This document shows positions 49,814-61,444 of a stretch of DNA of 64,000 nucleotides, one piece after another. The translations under genes and the position numbers were made by a program. The stretch comes from Raffaelea ambrosiae (taxonomy: Eukaryota > Ascomycota > Sordariomycetes > Ophiostomatales > Ophiostomataceae): the NCBI GenBank assembly GCA_002778195.1, contig PCDI01000012.1, positions 715,801 to 779,800 of the forward strand. Reading direction: 5' to 3'. The notes beneath the pieces were generated by a model. The model was not told the origin of the DNA, did not search any database, and worked only from the letters and a program-made list of their open reading frames with translations. Position 1 is the first letter of the stretch. Each line of letters starts with the position of its first letter.

Positions 49814-50373
49814 CCTCGTGCGTAAATCTCTTTTGCGGGTATCGGTGTCGGTGCTAGACCGGCGTCCTTCGGCGCCCGATGCCCGGTGCTGCCTTTCCAG
49901 AACGAGAAAGGTTTCCATATGCAGGACTTACGTAACCGAGGTGATGCAGATGAATGATCTGAAAATGCGGAGGAAGGATGTTTCCGTCGATAGTTAGTGT
50001 GTTTTTTTAATAGCTTGGCTGGGCTGGCTGGGCTGGCTGGGCTGGCTTTTCTTTTTGTCTGTTTTTTTTCTTCTGTTTTTGGCCTGATCGCTTCTCTTTC
50101 TCTGTCTGCTCTCTTTCCCCTCGGGATATGCCGAACAAACCCGAGTATCACGCGTTCTCAGAGAAGCAGTGACTTGCCTTTTCCCGGCTTAACCGACCAA
50201 TCCTCGTTGTAGGTTCGAACGTAGCAGGTGACTAAGTTTCGTTTGTTCCGTGAGTTGGCTCAAGGGACCCCAACTGGGAATTTAAAAAAACATATATATA
50301 TATAAAATAATAAAAAAGTATGGCCGACAGGGAGGTGTTCGCATGCCAGGAAAAGGTAAAGTATGCCGATAAC

Positions 50374-50436
50374 GGTAAAGAGCAGTAAAGAGCAGTAAAT
50401 AACAGTAAATAACAGTAAATAACAGTAAATAACAGT
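50374..50436. repeat. Minisatellite, six ~10-bp units (AGTAAATAAC)
   Basis: Two units of the form AGTAAAGAGC followed by four of AGTAAATAAC. It lies close to an (AT)n stretch at 50289-50303. Confidence 0.92.
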
Positions 50437-50982
50437 AGGGTACTATGCCAGCTTGGCGATGATAAGAAAGGAAATGCTTGGAAGACTGAGAAACAACATC
50501 CATCGCCCTAAACGAGGGTGAAAGGATGGACCGTTTTGCCGGTTGGCGGGCCTTTTTGCTCCGTTTTGCACTTGTAGGGGCCATCCCCCCCCTTCTTTCG
50601 ACCTCCACCTCTGCCAAAATTGGCCCGAACGGTGAAAAGGCGGGCTTGGCAGACCACTCTCTCGATTAAGCTTAAAGTCCAGTGGCAATATTTTTTTATG
50701 GCTTTGGTGGCTGTGCCCTGTGGCGCATATACGGTGTACGTACGCCGTATTGCAGGGCGCAGAGGCCAGCAAATAGCAAACAGAGAAAAGAGAATGAGAC
50801 AGAGAACCAAAGATTGAATAAAAAACCGACAGACACACTACCTTCGTACGATGGCCGAAGAGTAAACTGCCGTCTATTCCGAGTTTGAAAACTATACTCG
50901 GGCTGCAGCAAGGCCGTCATTCCGTAGCCCCCTTGTTGTTGTGTATCGGTCCTATGAAAATCAAATTACGAAATAGCAGCAA

Positions 50983-51020
50983 AAATGAGAACAAATGAGA
51001 ACAAATGAGAACAAATGAGA
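50983..51020. repeat. Minisatellite, four 10-bp units (AAATGAGAAC)
   Basis: Three perfect copies and one ending AAATGAGA. It lies in an A/G-rich region. Confidence 0.92.
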
Positions 51021-54000
51021 AAAGAAACCGAAAAGAGAAGGGAAAAAAGATAGAGAAGGAGAGAAAGAGACCAAAACAAATGAGGAGGCGGATTCGCCAG
51101 GATTCTGATTGGTGACCAAGGCTTTCCTAGTCTCCATCAAACACACCATGAAAAAGTTCATGATCCCCCTGACAGACCAGCGAATAGCAGGGGCTGGAAC
51201 TTTTCCCGATCCCCGACCCAGGTCGACCCAGGTCAGATCCAGGTCAACGTGCGTCGATACAAAGTAGTCGGATACACCATTTTCCTCTTCTGGCGGTCAA
51301 TATGAATGTACGCATGCCCATATAGGTGTACCTAACCGGAAAGGCTCTCTGAAAATACGAGTACACAAACACCCCTGTTTTCCTCTTCTCTTGGTCCTTG
51401 CCATGCCGGCCTAACTTTCGCCAGCCCACCAGCACTTGGCACGAGCCTCTCGGACACCACCATTTCTAACAACCCTATGATAATACGCGTAGGGGCACAC
51501 ATGCAGTGATATTTCAGCAAATCCATGTCGAGTCCAGGTGCGCCCCCCCTCCCCCCCTTTACGTAGCAATGACTTGCCCCATCCCGCTAATACTGCCCAC
51601 CGATGCCGCTAGTCCTCCATCCTCCATCCCATTCCCGTTTTCTCTGCCACATTAAACGCACTGCGACGTCGCATTGCGGTTGAAACTTTGTGCTGATTCT
51701 CGTGTCGTGCTGCTTCTTTGCGTCCCCCCCCTCCCGCTTGACCGCAAAAACATGCGAGCATCTTTGCGCCCAACAATGAAGAAGAGAGAAGAGAAAGCCC
51801 TTGCTATCCAATCCCAGCCATCCATTTCTTTGCCCTGATGCGGCAGGCATCCGCTCTTCCCCGACCGAACGGTGAGTTTGTGGTTGTTTTGCGTTGGTCG
51901 ACCATAACACCGTTCTCCTGGCACTGTGAGATGCCGGAAATACCATATCTACGCTATGCTACGCTACCATACACCACCTTTACACCTCTTCCTGCAGCAT
52001 ATCGTGCAGTCTACAAACCACTTTTTCTTTCCTTTCTTTCCTTTCTTGGGCCCTGCTGTTCTGTTGGTCTTTGTTGTTTGGCTGTTTTTTGTGGTCTTTT
52101 TTAACTGTCGTCCACGTTTCACAATTCTTCTCTGATTGGATTCTAGACCACGCGGCATCATGCAGTTCCGTCATGAACAGCCGGCTATATGCACAGGCTG
52201 ACTGACTGACGCGAGAGAAACAGGCAGAGGAAAAAATAAGAAAACAACCTCTTCGGGCGCTGAGCGGAAAGAAGAAAGGCCATTACTTCGTGTAAGCCTG
52301 ACCAAAAGTGAACGAGTATCAACGCAACGGCACCCGGCCGCCGGCAAATCCAAAATGGAACTCACTTTATCGGTGATAACCATGCCGGCGGGGTAATTAG
52401 AGGGAAAAAAAGTAACAGTTCAGTTCAGTTCCAATGCGGCAAAACCATCCCATGCACACGACAACCCTCGAAAGATACGACGTGGCCAGGTCAGGAGATC
52501 AACAGGAAAATTGCATGAAAGAGGAGTTTGGGGGGGGGGACTCTGCGAAAGTCTCTCTTCTACCGTGCACAGAAGCCCTGTTGTGTCTGTCAAAACTGTT
52601 CCTCGCTCATACATTTGTATCGTAGTGAACTGCTACATATCACACAAAATTACCCAGACTCGGAAAATAAAACCTACGTGAACCACGTGGAAGCAGGCAA
52701 TGTTTTTTTTTCCCCTCTTCTTTCGTCCAGAAAAAGATATGGCCACAGGAAGGAATGTGGAAAAAACCACCAAGGTGTGTGGGAAGGAAACTTCTTCCCT
52801 ATGTGGCGGCCCGCGTTTGGATCTGTAACACACGATATTAGGCCGCAGTGGTTGCGAGAGTGGAAAAAAAAAAGGCAACTACATTCTCGAGTTGTCAAGA
52901 TCAACGCCGTCAAGCTATCTACGATGCAAGCAACTGATCGGCCGCAGATCGCCCGACCAGTCCCCTCCCCCCCCTCTCCCCCCACTGTAAGTTCAGTTAT
53001 GATGAGGAACGAATTGGCCAGACCTTTGACCGTGGCGTCGAGCTATCAAATAACTAGGGACTGATTAACTGTCCAATTATATGAAGCAACGATTGCACAG
53101 ACTGACAAGTTGGCATGTTACCTTGATGCAGAAAGACCATCCCCCAACAAAACACAGCACAAAAGAATATGCATGCTATCTTACTCGTAGGTGCGAGAAA
53201 AAGGGACAAGACGATGAGTCATTGGTCCATCTCCGAGCCTCTATCTCTCCTCTTTTTCTCGGGGGCGCTTTTTTCTGAACGTGGTTCCCGTTCCGCTGCA
53301 TTCTTCAAGTATGCTGTGCTCTCGATGCGGGACTTTTGCCCGCTGTCTCGGCAGGATAGTCAACCCCCCTTTTTTTGTATGCATAGTAATATACATGCAA
53401 AAAATGCGCAACATTAGATGTAGGAAGGGGGAAGGGAGCAAGAGAGAAATAGAGAAAAGACGCGCACAGGGCAAACGCTCGCCCAACTGATCATCTCGCC
53501 GGTACTTTGACTGATCTCATGGACGAGATATAACTGCATTCATGCAGAGAGTTGGCATTCAATGGGGAGCAAGCAAAAAAAAAAAAAAAGAGTGCCAAAA
53601 GCTGAACAGATTTGCTAAACACGACACTGGTCGAACGTAGAGGAGGGAAGCTTTGGAGAGTCTAGATTGGCTATCCAGGGGGTGAAAAAAAAAAAGAAGC
53701 TAGTATGTGCCAGTCTACTACGATTCGACTAAAAAGTCGCACACTTATTTGTGTTAGTTGGAGACAGGTGAGAACCACTGTTGCGAGATGGTGGTTGGTT
53801 GTTTGCCTTCGGGGAAGCTTCCCCTAGACTGAGTTGGGAGTTGTTGTTTTTTCAAATTTTTTTTCTTTTTCAAATTTTTTTCTTTTAATTTTTAATTTTT
53901 TTTTGCCTTTGGCCTTTGACGAGTTTTGCCTCTTGCCTCTGGTGGTGTGCTTGTTTGTTCGTCGAACCGTTTTATTATCGTTCGATGTTTTTTTTTTGTT

Positions 54001-54851
54001 GGTGAATCGAGAGAACCCTTTTTTCTCCTTTTTTCAGAGACACAATGCCATACTACTCTCTATGTACACTTCCCGTGTGCCCTTCCTGTGTATTAGCTAG
54101 TGGCGATCAGCATAAGGAGGAGGGGGGCGGGCGGACAGACCAACCCGCTTCCCTACTACCACCAACTTGTGCACGGGCTCCAGTGGATGATGTGCAAAGT
54201 TGCTACAAAGCAAAAGTCTTTGACGTCTTTGTTGGCGTCTATGTGAAAGATCTTATCTTCTTTCGTCTGAGACCGCCATCCCTCCCCCCCAACTGCAGAA
54301 CCCACAAACCTAGTGTTGTTGGTAAATGCTTGTCTCTTTGCTTTCTTTTCTTTTTAGTTTTTCTTTTTTTGGCCAAAGGGGCTGGATATCTGTCTGACAT
54401 TTACAGGCGTTGGCCCTTTTTCTCTTTGTCTGGCTGCTGTCCAACGCACGTAGCATTAATTCGAGCTCTGCATTCTTCGGGATTTTCCCCCTTTCGCGTC
54501 TGCCTCTCAGACAAACAACATGTCCTGTGTATATGGGTACTCGTAGACTTGCGGATCGGATCCGCGGCGCCATGGACCAGACAGGTTAGCGGTGGATAAG
54601 GCTGGCGATCAGAGTTACTCTTTTGGGGTTGTAGCGCGGACTTCGCTCCCAGAGGTTTCTTTGTGCTGGTCTTGTCTGCTTGCCCTCGGGCTAGATCGCT
54701 CTCCCTGGCCAGCCAGTCGACTTTCTTCACTTCTTTTACTTATTTTCTCCCTTGGCTTGGTTCAATGTATCAACCCGCGGTCATGCCCGTGAAAGATAGA
54801 AAGATAGAGAGGGGTAAATGGTGTGATTGTCTACTGATGAATTGGTGCATC

Positions 54852-54887
54852 TACTCGGCCAATTGGTTCCTACTCGGCCAATTGGTT
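54852..54887. repeat. Perfect 18-bp tandem duplication containing CCAATTGG
   Basis: TACTCGGCCAATTGGTTC occurs twice in a row. Each copy carries the palindrome CCAATTGG, so CCAAT is present on both strands in each copy. Confidence 0.92.
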
Positions 54888-57800
54888 CATCTGGACGAGC
54901 TTCAAGCCTCCCCTCCCCCTCTCTTTCCCTGTTCCCCTTTCGTGAAAGAGGTTAGCATATGAGGACCTGATCATACCTTTGTAGACCTGTATCGAAAGAC
55001 TTCTGAAAACATGGTCTCGATCGTTGATGCAAACAGACACGGAATGTGTCAGATATTGAAAAAAGAGTGATAGCAGGCCAAGACAAAGAAGGCAAACAAG
55101 AACCGGGTCTCAGGGTGTCCATTATAAGACGACGGAGTTATGGTGACATTGACACATCTGGACCTCCTCCCCGGAGGGGGGACCACGACAGCGAGACCAA
55201 AAAAGAAAATGGTGCAGCTTTTTTTTTTTTTTTTTTTTCTGCCTCGTGCTTAATGTGCCGCCACCCACCCTGACAGCTCTCCCAGTAAGACACACCGTTG
55301 GGGGCCAAAAAGACAACGGAGAAGAACAGCGAAGACGGAAGGTGAGAACGAGGATGACACGGTCTAGCCCACGACGTGGTAATATCAGCCAATGGCTCTC
55401 TGCCTGCATTGATGCTTCCTTTTTTCTTTTTTGTTGAAAGAAGGAAAAAAAAAATGTTGTCTACGCGTATGTTGCATTTCGTCGGCCCTCGACATGTCCC
55501 GGTCCCCAAAAAAGGCTATCGGCATATACTGTTTTGGCCCTTGGCAGGCAAGTGCAGACAGAGCCTCGCGGCCGGGTGGGTGGTTTTGAGGGTTTGGGGG
55601 CGGGGGAAGGGGGAACTTGGGAGGGCCTTGTTGTGGTTTGGCTCTGCCAAGATGGACACACTCGCATCTGCACGCTCGCACTGCTACTCGCACCCATGCT
55701 CCAAACTCGCATCCTTTCTCATGTACTCGCATCTGCAACTCGCATATTGGTTACCTTTGCAGTATGAGCTTTGGGAGGTGGTTTGGCGCAGCACTACGGC
55801 CAATTGGTCACAGTGCGAACGGTGGACTCCGTCTCGCGGATTAGTTGCTCGTTAGTTAATATACATAGTGGCATTTTTGTTATGCTCTCCGTCGTGTGAT
55901 TTCCACGTCAACCTCTCGCAGTGTTGTCGTGCTTCTCTCCTCTATTGCTCTCCGACTAATGTGTCTTCGTTTCGATTCTTCTCCATCTCCCCCTTCACGC
56001 AATCATACCGCTTTTGGCCTTAATCTCTAATGACTCCTCAGCAGAGGACCCTGCATGCTTATTGTTGGGCTTGCATCATCACCTTGTTTTTGAACCACCG
56101 TTGTCGGGGGGGATTGCTTGCTTTTTCTGTCTGCCTGTCATGGCAAGACGATCGTTGCCATTGTGCCATCTTGGCTTTTCTTGTGTGCGTGTGTGTGCTC
56201 ACCCTCTGTCGTAGAGTTTTTCTTCTGTAGCATCCAGGTACTGCTTCTCTACTTCAGCTACGGCTGCAATCTCGATCTGCATCAGGAACTTTTTGCGGGT
56301 TGCAGTACGAGGCAACCCAATTACGCAACAAAGATGCAGTGCTGCAGAGATCCAAGAGTGCCAGGACGCAGCGAAACGCAGACAAGATCCACGGAAGGTT
56401 TCCTGCACGCTCCCCGACTGCCGAGAATGGGCGGTTATTCTGGGTCCTCTGGACATGCTATTTGGCAAAAATCTGGGTCTCTTGAGGCATCTCATATTAT
56501 TTTTGGGCCAGGCCGGACCAAGTCGCCCTGGCTTTGCTGCCAACCCTAATGCTCCTCCAATGGTGGATAGCGCGCGTCCAACAAAATCAGCAGAGACAGC
56601 GAAACCAGCGAAACCAGCGAAAACGGCAAAAGACAGCGAACCAGCGACGAGAGACCAGACCAGTGCTGGGCTACTCAGCTGGCGTTTGCCGTCCTAGCAA
56701 ATAGCGGGTGGTTTCGGCGTCCCTAGATAGGACGGCGTCGCCCTTCCCTATTCCGTGCGCCCTGATCGCGCTTGTGTAAGAAAGATGTCATTCTCTCCGC
56801 ACAGGCGCGGGCCTACTCTCTCGATGTGTGCTATCTCTTATGTGCTAGGTAGGAGGAGTCACTACCTCTTTGTTTCGCGGCTGTGTGCCTTTTTGTCAAG
56901 GGGGCTCTCACTTGGGCTCGCCTGCAATCGCCTTGCAATCGCTCTCGTTCCGGCGCGAGGACGGCCGGATGGGCTGGGACAGGGGGGGGGGGAGAAAAAA
57001 GAATGCAGTGGGCTTCTTTGATAAGAAAGATTACGGCGAAAAAAGAGCGAAATGGAAGAAATAGGCCTGGGGCACGAGTCCAGCCAGGGTACATGACGTC
57101 ATACGCTTCTGGGCCTCTTCCAGCTACTCCATGGGGCAGAGCAAAAGGTGTGGTGGTGTGCGAGCTGCGTGCAGGGGCTACGTTTGGAATTTTGACTGGC
57201 TTGGTGCTGGCTCACTTTGCTTTGGCTTTCTGGGTCTCGCGTGTGTGCGTGTCTGGCTTCTTGCACTTGCCTCGCACTCTATTTTGCTTGTTGGCGCACT
57301 GCTCTCTCGTCGCCAGCTTTGTTGGGCCGGGTATATCCTGGGTGGAGCGAGACACGCCTGCAATCCTGGGTCGAGCTGCATGGCCGTTTTGAGAGCAGAA
57401 GTGGATTTACGGGCGTGGGCGTGGTGTGTGTGAGTGCGACTGTGGTACGTGGCTGTGGAAGATCTCGCAGTATTACAGGGAGTAAATTCGGTCGCTGTGG
57501 TGTTGTCTTTCCCTTGAGGAATTTTCTCTGCGTGTTGTCTGTCTCACCGTCTCCACCGGCCATGGGCGTCTTACGCTCTTTCCGTTTTCGACTGGTAGGT
57601 CCGTCCGTTTCGGTTCCCGCCTGGAAAACGCCGCTCGCATTTCACCACAGCAGCTCTGCTCCGACCAGCCTGTGCGGGCTCTTGCTCTTTGCAGGCCTGG
57701 CTGAGGGGGGGGGGGGGGGGGATGGGCCTGTAGCTGTCTGTCTCGTCTGAATGCTCCGGCCTGCCTGGCTGGTCCTCTCTGCGCCGGGCACACGCTCGCC

Positions 57801-58118
57801 CCTGTCCGCAGCCGTCCCTCCTGCCAGGCAACCTGCCCACCCTTCCCAGACGGCATGCACGGTGTTTGTTCACGCAACCCTTGCCGGTGATCCACCCACC
57901 AGCAATCCGTTCTCCTTGCAACAGTGTCTAGTGGTGCAGCAGCGTTGCATTTCGAAGACACGTAACTAAGATCTCCTGGTCCTCCGAGTCGGGGCCTTTC
58001 CGCACGAGGTGAAGCCTGCTCGCGATCCTGTTCCTGTGCGCTGCTGCAGACCGATCCTCCTCTTGCTGGGCCTGGCCCGTTTGGTCATGCTTGCTTCCTC
58101 CGTCTCGTAAAGGACGAC

Positions 58119-58134
58119 GTAACTAGCTAGTTAC
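58119..58134. promoter_or_regulatory. 16-bp perfect palindrome upstream of the bZIP gene
   Basis: GTAACTAGCTAGTTAC is identical to its reverse complement. It is immediately followed by ACATAGTA, one of the recurrent 8-mers of the window, and lies about 935 bases before the bZIP ATG. A dimeric protein site is a reasonable guess only. Confidence 0.5.
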
Positions 58135-58901
58135 ATAGTACACCGTACAGGCCATCGTTCTCCTGTGGGTCCGTCTTTGGTGCCTGCGAAGGAAAGAGCG
58201 CCCTGGCTGTCACTGTTATGCTGGGCTAGCCCAAAAAACAACAGCAGCATGAGCGCCGGCCCAGGACTTAAGAGGGAAGGGACGCAACCAAAAAAAAAGA
58301 GAAAAACACAGGCAAAACAACCCCCCCCCCTCCTCCCTCGACCACCCCCCCTCCATTCCTACTCTCATACTTTCACTCCCTCTACACCCCCTCCCCACTT
58401 GTTAGCCTCTCATCCGTCTGCGTCCATGCCCGCTCGGTCTTGCTCTGTTTGTCAAGAACAAGCAGAGTCCAGATGCTGTTCCCAGTCGTGCTTTCAGCCA
58501 GCAAAAATGGCCGTTTTTTTTTGTTTTTGTTTTTGTGCAGAGACAGTTCCTGTCCAGAGTTCAACCAGTCTCCACTAGCCTGGAAAGAGTAATGATGTAC
58601 CCATCTAGCGTCACCTCTCTGTGAGCGGCTCTGGCTCTGTTGTGCTGGGCGTTCTCTTTTTCTTTCTCCTTCTCTTTACCTGTCCTAAGGCACTTTTTCT
58701 CCTTTGCACCTTTGCGTTCTTCTGACGTCTAGAATCCATTTGTGCTTGTCCACCCCCCCCCCCCCCCCTTTTGACGCCTTGGTAGACGTTTAGTACATCC
58801 ACTCCGCACCTGCACACGCTGACGACTAAAACACTTATAAGTCCTCACATCCCCCTCCCTCTTCTCTCACTCCCCTCCGATTCCCAACAGCCCATTCAGC
58901 A

Positions 58902-58912
58902 TTTATATATAA
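58902..58912 (+). promoter_or_regulatory. TATA-like box of the bZIP gene
   Basis: TTTATATATAA, 158 bases before the ATG at 59070 and followed by pyrimidine-rich DNA with TTCTCAATCAC-type candidate start sites. Position and sequence fit a TATA element giving a leader of roughly 120-135 nt. Confidence 0.55.
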
Positions 58913-59069
58913 CTCCTTTACCTCCCACACCCTTCCACTTCTTGTTCGACATTTCTCAATCACAGACCGGATCTGAGCATCAATCACCCCCCACGTCATC
59001 CAAGCATCAAGTTGTTAAGACTTCTGCACGTCTTCATCTACACCTACACAGTTCCACAACCTATACACA

Positions 59070-59995
59070 ATGGAGATGGCTCACAAGTACGAGGACCTGT
59101 CGCCCACGCGGCCCAACTTCGGCTTCATCTTCAATGAGCAGGATGCTTTTGGCGAGCCCGACCTCTATATGGAAGCCGCCAATGTCTCCGAATCTCAGAG
59201 CCCAGACTCTCCTGTACGTGGAAGATGATGCCCACAGCTAGAAGCAAATGAGATCAGAACGAAAAAGCTAACCCGTACGACCCTAAGTACCAAAAATATG
59301 TCGTCCCTTACTACCCAGAGTACATCACATCCTCCAACGTCTACCCAAGTCCAGAACGTGAGGCAGAGTCGCCCGCATCAGATGTGATGATCCAGTCCAT
59401 GTCCCAGCAGCCAATGTCGGGAACCACAAATTCTGCGTCTTCTCCCCCTTCTGCCACAGCCAATGCCGCCTCTTCCACCACTGCACCTTCCACTTCGCCT
59501 TCTTCCGCACAGAACACGACACCAGCCGCCAAACCCCCAGCCAAGCGCAAGCGGGAAAACCGCTACAAGAACGCACCACCTTCGGTCCTCTCACGGCGGC
59601 GGGCCCAGAACCGCGCCTCCCAGCGGGCGTACCGCGAGCGGAAAGACCAGCGTATCAAGGACCTCGAGCAGATGCTGGGCGAGGCGAAACAACGCAACGA
59701 GAACCTGAGCCAGGCCTACAACGTCCTGCAGGGCGAGTTCCTCAAGCTCAAGGTTCAGATGGCCGGCTCATCACGGCAAAGCATCTCAGCCGCCACCACC
59801 CTGGCGTCGCCCATCTCGCCGACGACGCCTACATCAACAGCTGCATCCGCTGCAGCAACCTCGCTCGCCACCGCTACGCCAGCTCTGATGACGGGCTTCG
59901 ACCCCACGACGGCTGCCACACTTGCCATGGGCGGCGACCGGTTAGACACAGAACCTCTGTATCTGTACCATCCCATGGGCACTTACGCCATGTGA
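59070..59995 (+). CDS. bZIP transcription factor, Yap-type basic region
   Basis: Two exons, 59070-59213 and 59288-59995, with a 74-nt intron (GTACGT, GCTAAC branch, CTAAG acceptor), give 283 aa. N terminus MEMAHKYEDLSPTRPNFGF; a Tyr/Pro-rich segment (VVPYYPEYITSSNVYPSP); a Ser/Thr/Ala-rich linker; a basic stretch KRKRENRYK; then the bZIP: SRRRAQNRASQRAYRERKD followed by RIKDLEQMLGEAKQRNENL and VLQGEFLKLK as heptads. The core N-R-x-S-Q-R-x-Y-R is the Yap/AP-1-like form found in fungi. The C-terminal quarter is Ala/Thr-rich. The Cys-rich redox domains of true Yap1 are absent and the protein is short, so it is not a direct Yap1 copy. It is a predicted nuclear DNA-binding dimer; regulon unknown. 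It stands alone, with 13 kb of non-coding DNA upstream. Confidence 0.92.
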
Positions 59996-61406
59996 TCTCG
60001 TTGACCATTTTCTTCTTTTCTCATGTTGTTCTCATTCTTGCATACTCTGTTACCACATATCACTTTTTATTATTTACTACGTTCACCACTTGGTTCGAAA
60101 GAGCCAGTTTCGAGGTTTTTTCAGTCGGCATTTGGCATCTGCTACCAAAAGGGGGGAGAGCACGCATGTACACTGAAAAGACATGTTACTTAAGGACAGG
60201 TCCCATTATTGTGTATTTTTTTATTCTGTTCTGGTCTTTTTTTTGGTCTCTCAGGTCTTTATTTATTTTGGGTTTTGTACGGCACACAAGGGATGGAGAA
60301 AGACCTGCACAAGGGAGACAAAAAAAGAAGTTTGCAGGGCAGTGTTTGGCGTTTTTTTTTTTCTCTACAGAGAGGGCGTTGATTATGGAATGAGCGGGCG
60401 AGGGATTGCCATTTTGCCATTGGGGAAAGAAAGGAAATAAACAATATTCCAAGACTGCAAACAATTTGATTCGATTTGACTTGTTTGACTTAATTTGACG
60501 TTGCTGCTACTACTGGCTTTCCTATTCTCGATTTCTCGAAACTTTCTGGTCTGATCGACATTTGTCTCTTGTCTTTTCTTCCCGTTACTAGTCTGCAATG
60601 AAAACAAGTTCTATTATCCTTATTGTCTTTGTCAAACACAATGAGGGAGACGGACGTCAATGTCAGTCCTTTTTGGATGCAGCCGGGTGCAGTCGCGAGG
60701 GTCGATCAATCAAAGGCAAACAATGAGAAAGCAAATGTAAACCGGCAGCTAGAGCACAGCCGTTCAATTGTCCAATCACCTAGACACACGCAGAAACAAA
60801 GGCACAAAGTAAGTCATGATGACTTACTTTCTTAGCACACCGTCCGCATAGCGCCAGGTACCCCTTTGAAAAGTACTGTCCGGTTACTCTCTGGGGTCAG
60901 GTAAGGAGGGAGGGTGTCGCCATCCACACGCTCCGTACTAGCCGGCCGACCCATTAGCCAGTTCAGGCCCGGGTTCACACAAAAGTACGTGAGCTCTCGA
61001 TCATTTTGCCCACTTTCTCCATGGGCTAACCGCGCGGCCAGGATGAACAAGGCCAAAGAGGACCCGGAATCAAGATCGCCCCTACCCCATAACTAGCTTT
61101 CAACCAGATCACCGTCGGTTTCCCACTGGATGACGTTCTCTGACGCTATTAAAGAGAGACGATAAGAGGAAATGTAAGAAATAGGTCATTCTGATGTTGT
61201 TTGGCTAAGAAAAACAAAAAAAACAAAGGAGACCAGCATTAAAAGACGGAATAAATGAGCACGTGAAATCAATCACCACGAAATTGAAAGAAGCTATAGA
61301 GAGGAGGACTCTCGATCGGAGAATTTAGAGACGTGCACCACTGTAGGACCGCATGTGAAATTGCCTCCCGACAAGGCCAAACCTAGGCCAGGGCGAGCCA
61401 AAGCGA

Positions 61407-61444
61407 GCTAAACAGCTAAACAACTAGCTAAACAGCTAGCTAAT
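61407..61444. repeat. Short tandem repeat of AGCTAAACA units
   Basis: About four imperfect copies of a 9-bp to 12-bp unit containing AGCTA, partly self-complementary because of CTAGCTA overlaps. Confidence 0.75.

Larger units (their letters stand above)
45601..58901. other. 13.3-kb desert upstream of the bZIP gene
   Basis: No supportable gene on either strand. It contains poly-G runs (48530-48551, 49787-49813, 57705-57721), an undetermined base at 48397, several minisatellites, a T-rich stretch at 53845-53910, four copies of TACTCGTA/TACGAGTA between 48.9 and 54.5 kb, and a 16-bp palindrome at 58119-58134. The last ~1.5 kb is pyrimidine-rich, as in many fungal leaders. Frames such as 49000-49398 and 56293-56697 (+) have no domain. 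Confidence 0.5.

Noticed and set aside
50211..50230. GGTTCGAAC resembling a tRNA B box
   Set aside because: No A box, acceptor stem or cloverleaf could be drawn around it.
56293..56697. + strand frame with a Lys-Pro-Ala repeat (CAGCGAAAC units at 56597-56640)
   Set aside because: The repeat is a DNA minisatellite in non-coding DNA; the rest of the frame has no recognisable feature.
58165..58578. Possible upstream ORF (137 codons) before the bZIP gene
   Set aside because: It lies upstream of the TATA-like box at 58902, so it is probably not in the bZIP leader, and it has no domain.
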